A stretch of 7,535 bases of DNA from Gammaproteobacteria bacterium. GTDB taxonomy: Bacteria > Pseudomonadota > Gammaproteobacteria > DRLM01. Below the pieces are notes generated by a model. That model was not told the origin of the DNA, did no database searches, and worked only from the letters and a program-made list of their open reading frames with translations. Each line of letters begins with the position of its first letter. Positions within the stretch are counted from its first letter, which is position 1. A program made the position numbers and the translations under genes. The stretch lies in assembly GCA_015490395.1 (NCBI GenBank), contig WFXX01000297.1, positions 1 through 7,535 of the forward strand. Direction: 5' to 3'. Shown here in pieces: positions 1 to 5,169 of the stretch.

Positions 1-55
1 CCCCCACACAGTGGCCGCAGCTCATACCCTCGATGCTCAGCACCACCTGGGACAT
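1..55 (-). CDS. copZ: CopZ-like copper chaperone, N-terminal fragment cut by the window edge
   Basis: Reading the minus strand from an ATG at 55 gives MSQVVLSIEGMSCGHCVG before the window ends. This is the first beta strand and metal loop of a heavy-metal-associated (HMA) domain, with the GMSCxHC signature and Cys13 and Cys16 as the Cu(I) ligands. A strong ribosome binding site, GGAGGAG at 62-68, lies 6 bases before the ATG. The gene starts 31 bases after the copA stop on the same strand, so it is very likely co-transcribed. Family knowledge: free-standing HMA proteins of about 65-75 residues carry Cu(I) in the cytoplasm and pass it to the N-terminal domains of CopA. Most of the gene lies outside the window, so it could be a longer HMA protein; a second P-type ATPase is less likely. 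Confidence 0.8.
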   Translation of the reverse strand, partial: MSQVVLSIEGMSCGHCVG

Positions 56-86
56 CTCTTGCTCCTCCGCGCGCTGTCTCCAGCCC

Positions 87-2624
87 TTATTGGCTCGCGC
101 CACCCACCTGGGGCAGGGGCGCCGCCGCGCCCTGCGCTACCTGCACCGCGGCGGGGGGTCGCCAGGGGCGCAGGCGGCGCAGGCGCAAGCTGTTGCCCAC
201 CACGCACAGGCTGGACAGGCCCATGGCCAGGGCAGCCAGCATGGGGTCCAAGTACCAACCCGTCAGCGGCAGGAAGGCCCCCGCCGCCAGGGGGATGAGC
301 AGCACGTTGTAGCCGAAGGCCCAGAACAGGTTCCCCCGGATCACCGCGAGGGTCCGGCGCGCCACGTCCACAGCGGTGACCAAGGCATCCAGCCGGCCGC
401 GGGCCAGGGTCAGGTCGGCGGCCTCCATGGCCACGTCGGTGCCCGAGGCCATGGCCGCGCCCACTTCGGCCTGAGCCAGGGCAGGAGCATCGTTGATCCC
501 ATCGCCCACAAAGGCCACTCGCCGCCCCTGATCCTGCAGCTCCCGGACCACAGCGGCCTTGTCCGCGGGCAAGACCTCCGCATGCCAGCGCTCGATCCCC
601 GCCGCCGCCGCCGCAGCGGCGGCACTGGAGCGGGCATCGCCGGTGACCATGCGCACCTCCAGGCCCCGCTCCCGCAAGGCGGCCACCACCGCCGGGGCCT
701 CGGGGCGCAGGGGGTCGGCCACCGCCAGGGTGCCCCAGGCCTCCCCGTCCACGGCCACGTGCAGCAGGCTCCGGCCCAGCGCGGCCCCAGGCTCCAGGAC
801 GGGCGGGGCGATGCCCTCGCCCTCCAGGAAGCGGGCCGAGCCCACCAGGACGGAGCGCCCCGCCACCCGGGCTCGCACCCCCAGCCCCGGCACGGCCTCG
901 AAGGCCTCGGGCTCACCAGGGGTCAGGCCGCGGGCCTCGGCCGCCTCGCGCACGGCATGCGCCAGGGGATGCTCGCTGCCCCGCTCCGCCGCCGCCGCCA
1001 GGCCCAGCAGCTCCGCCTCGCCGCGCCCGGCCAGGGGCAGCACGGCCACCAGCCGGGGCCGGCCCTCGGTGAGGGTCCCGGTCTTGTCCAGCAGCACGGC
1101 ATCCACCCGGCTGAGGGCCTCCAGGGCCTCCCCCTTGCGGAAGAGCACCCCCAGCTCCGCGGCCCGCCCGGTGCCCACCAGCACCGCCGCCGGGGTGGCC
1201 AGGCCCATGGCGCAGGGGCAGGCCACCACCAGCACGGCCACCGCCGAGATCAGAGCCCGGTCCAGGTGCTCCGGCCCAGCGGCCAGCCAGGCGAGGAAGG
1301 TGAGCGCCGCCACCGCCAGCACGGCCGGGGTGAAGACCCGCACCACCCGGTCGGCCAGCCGCTGGATGGGGAGCTTGCCCGCCTGGGCCTGCTCCACCAG
1401 GCGCACGATCTGAGCCAACACCGTCTCCGGGCCCACCCGCTCGGCGCGCACCCGTAGCAGGCCGTGGCGGTTGACGGTGCCCGCCGCCACCGTATCGCCG
1501 GGTCCCTTGGCCACGGGCAGCGGCTCGCCGGTGAGCATGGATTCGTCCACATAGCTCTGGCCCGTCAGCACCGTGCCGTCGGCGGGGAAGCGCTCGCCAG
1601 GGCGCACCACCAGCACGTCCCCCTGGCGCACGGCCTCAGCCGGGATCTCCGTCTCGCGGCCGTCCCGCAGGACCCGGGCCCGGCGGGCCTGGAGACCGGC
1701 CAGGCGGCGGATGGCCTCGCCGGCCCGGCCCTTGGCCAGCTCCTCGAGATAGCGGCCGAGGAGGATCACGGTGATGATCACCGCCGCCCCGTCGAAGTAC
1801 AGATGGCGCGCCTCGGGGGGGAAGAGCCCTGGGGCCAGGAAGACGGCGGTGCTGTAGAGGAAGGCCGCCCCGGTGCCGGTCATCACCAAGCTGTTCATGT
1901 CCGGGGCCAGACGCCGGTAGGCCCGCCACCCGGCAATGAAGAAACGCCGCCCGGGGCCGAGGAGGACCCCCGCGGCCAGCAGGAGCTGGAGGGCGTCCCA
2001 GAGAGGCCGGGGCGCCAGTTCCTGCAGCCAGCCCCCCCAGGCGGGGAGCAGGGAAGCACCTAGGGAGAGGGCCAACAAGGGCAAGGTGAGCCCGGTGGCC
2101 AGCAGCACGTCCCGGCGCAGGGCGGCCTGCCGCCGCTGGCGCTCCCCGTCACGGCCCTCCTCCGCCTCCTCCTCCCGGTCCTCCGCCACCCGGGCCTCGT
2201 AACCGGCCCGGCGCACCGCCTCCACCAGCGCCGCCGGCCCCACGGCAGCGGGCAGGTAGCGCACGGCGGCCCTTCCCGTGGCCAGGTTCACCGAGGCCTC
2301 CACCACCCCGGGGACCCGACGCAGGGCCCGCTCCACCCGGCCCACGCAGGCCGCGCAGCTCATGCCCTCCACGCCCAGCTCCAGCTCCGCCTCCACGGGC
2401 TGGTAGCCGGCCCGGCGCACCGCCTCCGCCGCCCGCGCCGCCAGGCCCTCTCCTGCATCGGGGACCGCCCGCAGCCGCGCCCGCCCCGTGGCCAGGTTCA
2501 CCGAGGCCTCCACCACCCCGGGGACCCGATGCAGGGCCCGCTCCACCCGACCCGCGCAGGCCGCGCAGCTCATGCCCTCCACGCCCAGCTCCAGCTCCGT
2601 CCGTGCCTCTACCGGCCCGCTCAT
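87..2624 (-). CDS. copA: Copper-exporting P1B-type ATPase CopA with two HMA domains
   Basis: An 845-residue inner-membrane pump that exports Cu(I), and probably Ag(I), from the cytoplasm using ATP. Two N-terminal HMA domains carry GMSCAAC (Cys20/Cys23 and Cys90/Cys93). A charged Glu/Arg-rich linker (about 147-171) precedes eight expected membrane helices (the first about 172-195). Seen motifs are the actuator TGE (365-367), transmembrane CPC (469-471) followed by AMGLATP, the phosphorylated DKTGTLT (Asp513), the nucleotide-domain SEHP (His552-Pro553) and the hinge GDGIND (707-712). YN in helix 7 and MGLSS in helix 8 mark the monovalent-copper P1B-1 subgroup. The start was set at the ATG at 2624, which overlaps the regulator's stop as ATGA and follows AGGAGG; an in-frame ATG at 2675 would lie inside the regulator gene. 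Length is normal for a two-HMA CopA. Oddities: nearly identical HMA-coding DNA and an eight-alanine run (668-675). Confidence 0.97.
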   Translation of the reverse strand: MSGPVEARTELELGVEGMSCAACAGRVERALHRVPGVVEASVNLATGRARLRAVPDAGEGLAARAAEAVRRAGYQPVEAELELGVEGMSCAACVGRVERALRRVPGVVEASVNLATGRAAVRYLPAAVGPAALVEAVRRAGYEARVAEDREEEAEEGRDGERQRRQAALRRDVLLATGLTLPLLALSLGASLLPAWGGWLQELAPRPLWDALQLLLAAGVLLGPGRRFFIAGWRAYRRLAPDMNSLVMTGTGAAFLYSTAVFLAPGLFPPEARHLYFDGAAVIITVILLGRYLEELAKGRAGEAIRRLAGLQARRARVLRDGRETEIPAEAVRQGDVLVVRPGERFPADGTVLTGQSYVDESMLTGEPLPVAKGPGDTVAAGTVNRHGLLRVRAERVGPETVLAQIVRLVEQAQAGKLPIQRLADRVVRVFTPAVLAVAALTFLAWLAAGPEHLDRALISAVAVLVVACPCAMGLATPAAVLVGTGRAAELGVLFRKGEALEALSRVDAVLLDKTGTLTEGRPRLVAVLPLAGRGEAELLGLAAAAERGSEHPLAHAVREAAEARGLTPGEPEAFEAVPGLGVRARVAGRSVLVGSARFLEGEGIAPPVLEPGAALGRSLLHVAVDGEAWGTLAVADPLRPEAPAVVAALRERGLEVRMVTGDARSSAAAAAAAAGIERWHAEVLPADKAAVVRELQDQGRRVAFVGDGINDAPALAQAEVGAAMASGTDVAMEAADLTLARGRLDALVTAVDVARRTLAVIRGNLFWAFGYNVLLIPLAAGAFLPLTGWYLDPMLAALAMGLSSLCVVGNSLRLRRLRPWRPPAAVQVAQGAAAPLPQVGGASQ
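2275..2389 (-). repeat. Internal direct repeat in copA, copy encoding part of HMA2
   Basis: This 115-base stretch matches 2485-2599 at 112 of 115 positions, exactly 210 bases (70 codons) away and in frame. The three differences are at 2320/2530, 2340/2550 and 2344/2554. It encodes residues about 80-117, the metal loop and first helix of HMA2. Confidence 0.95.
2485..2599 (-). repeat. Internal direct repeat in copA, copy encoding part of HMA1
   Basis: Partner of 2275-2389 (112 of 115 bases identical). It encodes residues about 10-47. The only protein differences across the pair are Ala24 versus Val94 and His32 versus Arg102. Beyond the repeat the two HMA domains diverge strongly until the AVRRAGY motif, where similarity returns with a two-codon length difference. 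Confidence 0.95.
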
Positions 2625-3061
2625 CTCGCCTCCTCGTCGGCCTCGCTGTCCTGCAGAGCGGCCAGGATGGGGCACTCCCGGCTGGTGCCGAGGCCGCTGC
2701 AGCGCGCCTCCAGCGCCCTCAGGGCCTCCCGGATGCGCACCAGATCCCGGATGCGCGCCTCCACGTCCGCCAGCCGCGCTCTAGTGATGCGCTTGACCTC
2801 CGCCGCGGGGGCCCGCCGGTCCTCGCTGAGGGCCAGGAGCTGGGCCACCTCCTCCAGGGAGAAGCCCAGGGCCTGGGCCCGCCGGATGAAGCGCAGCCGC
2901 CTGGCCGCCTCGGCACCATAGAGCCGGTAGCCGGAGGCCGTGCGCCGCGCCGGGCGCAGCAGCCCCAGGCGCTCGTAGTAGCGCAGGGTGGCCGGCTGCA
3001 CGCCCGCCTCCCGGGCCAGCCGGCCGATGGTGCGCAGCGCCCCGACGCCCGGTCCGTCCAT
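2621..3061 (-). CDS. MerR-family metal-responsive regulator (CueR-like)
   Basis: A cytoplasmic transcription activator of 146 residues, first gene of the copper operon. The N-terminal winged helix-turn-helix reads TIGRLAREAGVQPATLRYYE (11-30), then RLGLL and SGYRLY, the classic MerR DNA-binding signature. A long dimerisation helix (about 85-119) leads to a C-terminal metal loop with Cys121 and Cys130 followed by PIL, as in CueR/HmrR proteins. The position matching the CueR Ser77 is Ala86, and no Cys is there, which argues against a ZntR-type divalent sensor. The loop holds eight residues between the cysteines, one more than I recall for E. coli CueR, so the metal is not certain. The start was placed at the ATG at 3061; a longer frame beginning with TTG at 3100 would translate the promoter itself. 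Its TGA overlaps the copA ATG, so translation is probably coupled. Copper or silver is the likeliest inducer given the neighbours. Confidence 0.9.
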   Translation of the reverse strand: MDGPGVGALRTIGRLAREAGVQPATLRYYERLGLLRPARRTASGYRLYGAEAARRLRFIRRAQALGFSLEEVAQLLALSEDRRAPAAEVKRITRARLADVEARIRDLVRIREALRALEARCSGLGTSRECPILAALQDSEADEEAR

Positions 3062-3068
3062 GCCCCTT

Positions 3069-3100
3069 ACCTTAAACCTTAAAGCAAGCTTCAGGGTCAA
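3069..3100 (-). promoter_or_regulatory. MerR-type operator-promoter of the regulator-copA-copZ operon
   Basis: Reading the minus strand, a -35 box TTGACC (3100-3095) and a -10 box TAAGGT (3074-3069) are separated by 20 bases, longer than the usual 17 and typical of promoters that MerR proteins untwist. Between and over them lies a 22-base dyad (3076-3097): arms ACCCTGAAGC and GCTTTAAGGT match at 8 of 10 positions around a central TT. The ACC...GGT ends and the central CTTGCT resemble CueR operators. Transcription would begin near 3062, practically at the regulator's ATG, so the mRNA may be leaderless or nearly so. Confidence 0.85.
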
Positions 3101-3148
3101 GCCCGGGAGGCTGCCCTATCATGACAAGAGGAGAGCAGGGAGGCGGCC

Positions 3149-4294
3149 GTGTTCCTGGACCTGGAGAACGAGTTCCCCGTCCTGGAGGAGCTCATCTACC
3201 TCAACCACGCGGGGGTGGCCCCCTGGCCCCGGCGCACCGCCGAGGCGGTGGCCCGCTTCGCGGAGGAGAACCTGCTGCGGGGGGCGACGGGCTACGAGGC
3301 CTGGCTGGAGGTGGAGCAGGCCCTGCGCGAGCAAGGCCGGCGGCTCCTGGGGGCAGCCTCGGCCGAGGACGTGGCCCTGCTCAAGAGCACCTCCGAGGGC
3401 CTGTCCCTGGTGGCCTCGGGGCTGGACTGGCGGCCCGGGGACCGGGTGGTGCTGCCGGCCGAGGAGTTTCCCTCCAACCGCATCCCGTGGGAGGCCCTGC
3501 GCAGCCGGGGCGTGGAGGTGGTGGAGGTGCCCTTGGAGGGGGCGGAGGACCCCGAGGGGCGTCTCGCCCAGGCCCTGGAGCCCGGGGCCCGCCTCCTGGC
3601 GGTGAGCTGGGTGCAGTACCGGAACGGGCTGCGCCTGGACCTAGCCCGTCTGGGGCGGCTGTGCCGGGAGCGGGGCACCCTGCTCTGCGTGGACGCCATC
3701 CAGGGTCTGGGGGCCCTGCCCCTGGACGTGCGGGCCGCCGGCGTGGACTTCGTGGCGGCCGACGGCCACAAGTGGCTGCTGGGGCCCGAGGGGCTGGCCC
3801 TGTTCTGGTGCCGACCCGAGCTGCGCGAGGGGCTGCGGCTGCACGAGCACGGCTGGCACATGGTGGAGGAGGCCGGCGACTTCGAGCGCCGGGACTGGCG
3901 CCCGGCGGCCTCGGCGCGGCGCTTCGAATGCGGCAGCCCCAACATGCTGGGCATCCATGCCCTCCACGCAAGCCTCTCCCTGTTGCTGGAGGTGGGCCTG
4001 GAGGAGGTGGCCGCGCGCCTGGAAGCCCGGATCGGCCGCCTCCAGGAGGCCCTGGAGAGCCTCCCCGGGGTCCGCCTGCTGACACCGCGCGAGCCGCGCC
4101 GCCGTGCCGGGATCCTCAGCCTGGCCCTGCCTGGCAGGGACCCGCACCGACTCCTGGCCAGCCTCCGCGAGGAAGGGGTGCTGTGCGCGGTGCGCGGCGG
4201 GGCCTTGCGCCTCTCCCCCCACTTCTACACGCCCGAGGAGCAGCTGGATCGCGCGGCGGAGCTGGTGGCGCGCTGGCTACGCCGCGCGGGCTGA
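3149..4294 (+). CDS. Class V aminotransferase-fold PLP-dependent enzyme, substrate unknown
   Basis: A 381-residue soluble enzyme of fold type I. Seen: the N-terminal YLNHAGVAP motif (17-25), a phosphate-binding STSEGLS segment, VDAIQGLGALPLDV with the cofactor-ring aspartate Asp182 and Gln185, and ADGHKWLLGPEG with Lys208 as the Schiff-base lysine. The C-terminal part ends in VRGGALRLSPHFYTPEEQLD, where Arg354 is the expected substrate-carboxylate binder. This layout matches the SufS/isopenicillin-N epimerase/kynureninase superfamily. The SufS-type catalytic loop (RxGHHCAQP) is absent; the only nearby cysteine is Cys346, two residues before the VRGG strand. I therefore do not call it a cysteine desulfurase. 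The start is GTG at 3149, preceded by GGGAGG at 3138-3143. It is divergent from the copper operon with 87 bases between starts, and no strong promoter of its own is visible; TATCAT at 3117-3122 is a weak -10 candidate. It stands alone, so context does not reveal the substrate. Confidence 0.88.
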   Translation: MFLDLENEFPVLEELIYLNHAGVAPWPRRTAEAVARFAEENLLRGATGYEAWLEVEQALREQGRRLLGAASAEDVALLKSTSEGLSLVASGLDWRPGDRVVLPAEEFPSNRIPWEALRSRGVEVVEVPLEGAEDPEGRLAQALEPGARLLAVSWVQYRNGLRLDLARLGRLCRERGTLLCVDAIQGLGALPLDVRAAGVDFVAADGHKWLLGPEGLALFWCRPELREGLRLHEHGWHMVEEAGDFERRDWRPAASARRFECGSPNMLGIHALHASLSLLLEVGLEEVAARLEARIGRLQEALESLPGVRLLTPREPRRRAGILSLALPGRDPHRLLASLREEGVLCAVRGGALRLSPHFYTPEEQLDRAAELVARWLRRAG

Positions 4295-4315
4295 GGCCGA
4301 AGGGAAGCCCCCAGA

Positions 4316-4349
4316 CGGAAGGGGCGCGCCGCTGGCGCGCCCCTCTCCG
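4316..4349. terminator. GC-rich hairpin between convergent genes, probable bidirectional terminator
   Basis: A perfect 11-base-pair stem AGGGGCGCGCC / GGCGCGCCCCT (4320-4330 and 4334-4344) closes a GCT loop. With one bulged base it extends by four more pairs (CGGA/TCCG). It sits 25 bases after the aminotransferase stop and 25 bases beyond the end of the convergent microprotein gene. No real T-run follows on either strand, so intrinsic termination is likely but not proven; it may also serve as a 3' stabilising structure. Confidence 0.75.
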
Positions 4350-4369
4350 CCGCCGGAAAGCCCTTGGCT

Positions 4370-4450
4370 TCAGTGCCCGGTGACCAAGGCCAGCAGGATG
4401 AGAAGCACGAAACCGGCGGGAATGATCCCCACGACCATCCAAGGCTGCAT
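4370..4450 (-). CDS. 26-residue single-pass membrane microprotein, function unknown
   Basis: A short open frame on the minus strand begins at ATG 4450 and ends in TGA at 4370-4372. The product starts MQPWMVVGIIPAGFVLLILL and continues with six more residues, ending TGH. Residues about 4-23 form one hydrophobic helix with small and aliphatic residues and one proline (Pro11). The gene is supported by a strong purine-rich Shine-Dalgarno (AGGAGGAGGA on the minus strand, about 7 bases before the ATG), a candidate promoter at 4552-4581, and a hairpin 25 bases downstream that could end its transcript. Known bacterial microproteins of this size often stabilise larger membrane complexes (for example CydX or KdpF types), but I see no diagnostic residue for any of these families and no partner gene next door. 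It could be a chance frame, though the control signals argue against that. Confidence 0.62.
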   Translation of the reverse strand: MQPWMVVGIIPAGFVLLILLALVTGH

Positions 4451-4502
4451 CTGCCGTTCCTCCTCCTGACTGGGCGCGCGCGCCTCACCTTTTCTCGAGT
4501 CG

Positions 4503-4526
4503 TTTGCCCGCACCCGGTGCGGGAAA
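4503..4526. repeat. Palindrome in the leader of the microprotein gene
   Basis: CCCGCACC and GGTGCGGG (4507-4514 and 4516-4523) are perfect inverted repeats around a single C. They are flanked by TTT and AAA, giving a nearly symmetrical 24-base element. On the minus-strand transcript it would fall roughly 20-40 bases after the predicted start site. It could be an operator or a leader hairpin; which is not decidable from sequence. Confidence 0.5.
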
Positions 4527-4551
4527 GGCCAGCAACGGGCACGGCGAGCCG

Positions 4552-4581
4552 ATTATGCCAACCGGAAAAGACCCAGAGCAA
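4552..4581 (-). promoter_or_regulatory. Candidate sigma-70 promoter for the microprotein gene
   Basis: On the minus strand TTGCTC (4581-4576) and CATAAT (4557-4552) are 18 bases apart. The -10 box matches the consensus at five of six positions; the -35 keeps only TTG. An AT-rich stretch just upstream (4587-4622) could act as an UP element. A start near 4545 would leave a leader of about 95 bases. Confidence 0.45.
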
Positions 4582-4586
4582 GGCTG

Positions 4587-4622
4587 CATTGTCCTTGTAT
4601 TTTGTATGTAAAACAATATGTA
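4587..4622. promoter_or_regulatory. AT-rich island between divergent microprotein and trxC genes
   Basis: About 36 bases here are mostly A and T in an otherwise very GC-rich window. They contain TTGT (4595-4598) and ACAA (4613-4616) as the ends of an imperfect 22-base dyad (7 of 11 arm positions pair). Several TTG-starting hexamers (4589, 4595) could serve as -35 boxes for trxC, but the matching -10 (TATGTA at 4617-4622) is poor. The island probably holds control sites for one or both flanking genes; no regulator family is recognised. Confidence 0.4.
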
Positions 4623-4702
4623 GCGGGTACGCGTCGACCAAGGGAGGCAAGGGGCGTCGCACGTGCTAGGCTGGGGGATGACAAGGTGGCGGGAGGCCCG
4701 AG

Positions 4703-5158
4703 ATGGAGGAGCTGCTGCATCTGGTGTGCCCTGCCTGCGGAGCCGTGAACCGCCTTCCGGCGCGACGGCTCGGGGCGGGCCCCCGCTGCGGGCGCTGCAA
4801 GGCACCCTTGTTCCAGGGGCGCCCGGTGGCCCTGGACGGCGAGGCCTTAGAGCGCCACCTGGCCCACGATGGGATCCCCCTGCTGGTGGACTTCTGGGCC
4901 CCCTGGTGCGGGCCGTGCCGGATGATGGCCCCGGCCTACGAGCAGGCCGCCACCCTGCTGGAGCCCCAGGTACGGGTGGCCAAGGTGGACACGGAGCGGG
5001 AGCAGGCAGCCGCGGCCCGCTTCGGGATTCGGAGCATCCCCACCCTGGTGCTGTTCCATCGGGGACAGGAGCTGACCCGCCAAGCGGGGGCCTTGGCCAG
5101 CCCAGAGGCCATCGCAGCCTGGGTCCGCCGGTCCCTGGGCACCCACCCGCCTCCCTGA
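4703..5158 (+). CDS. trxC: Thioredoxin 2 (zinc-binding TrxC)
   Basis: A 151-residue cytoplasmic thiol-disulfide oxidoreductase. The N-terminal zinc module has CPAC (Cys9, Cys12) and CGRC (Cys29, Cys32). It is followed by a thioredoxin domain with DFWAPWCGPC (redox cysteines Cys69 and Cys72), the buried KVDTE segment, and FGIRSIPTLVLF with the cis-proline of the IPT motif. This arrangement is specific to TrxC rather than TrxA; the length is slightly above the 139 residues of E. coli TrxC because of short extensions at both ends. The start ATG at 4703 follows GGGAGG (4691-4696). In E. coli trxC belongs to the OxyR regulon; no OxyR site is recognised here. The gene ends 11 bases before the convergent tatD stop. 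It has no operon partner; a link to metal or thiol stress with the nearby copper genes is plausible but only inferred from position. Confidence 0.96.
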   Translation: MEELLHLVCPACGAVNRLPARRLGAGPRCGRCKAPLFQGRPVALDGEALERHLAHDGIPLLVDFWAPWCGPCRMMAPAYEQAATLLEPQVRVAKVDTEREQAAAARFGIRSIPTLVLFHRGQELTRQAGALASPEAIAAWVRRSLGTHPPP

Positions 5159-5164
5159 GGAGGC
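5149..5164. terminator. Small hairpin at the trxC/tatD convergence, possible weak terminator
   Basis: GCCTCC and GGAGGC pair perfectly around a CTGA loop that contains the trxC stop codon. The stem is only six pairs and has no T-run. With only 11 bases between the two stops it is the only structure available to separate the convergent transcripts. Confidence 0.35.
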
Positions 5165-5169
5165 TGCCC

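Noticed and set aside
33..1457. Long open frame on the plus strand, opposite copA
   Set aside because: Antisense to a clear CopA, rich in Gln, Gly, His and Arg with no domain. Such frames arise from high-GC codon use.
2625..2675. Extended N-terminus of CopA from the ATG at 2675
   Set aside because: Would overlap the regulator by about 50 bases and adds a low-complexity arginine/glycine stretch; the ATG at 2624 has a better ribosome binding site and the ATGA overlap.
3090..3122. Plus-strand promoter for the aminotransferase using TATCAT at 3117-3122
   Set aside because: No acceptable -35 box at 16-18 bases upstream; kept only as a weak candidate in the gene entry.
3121..4383. 420-codon plus-strand frame overlapping the aminotransferase
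   Set aside because: Low-complexity Gly/Ala/Arg/Pro product in a different frame from the enzyme with PLP motifs.
4555..4611. 18-codon plus-strand frame starting ATG at 4555
   Set aside because: No Shine-Dalgarno sequence and it runs through the promoter-like and AT-rich region; no recognisable product.
4661..4680. Extended -10-like TGCTAGGCT before trxC
   Set aside because: No -35 box at the right distance; could be a real extended -10 but the support is too thin to list.
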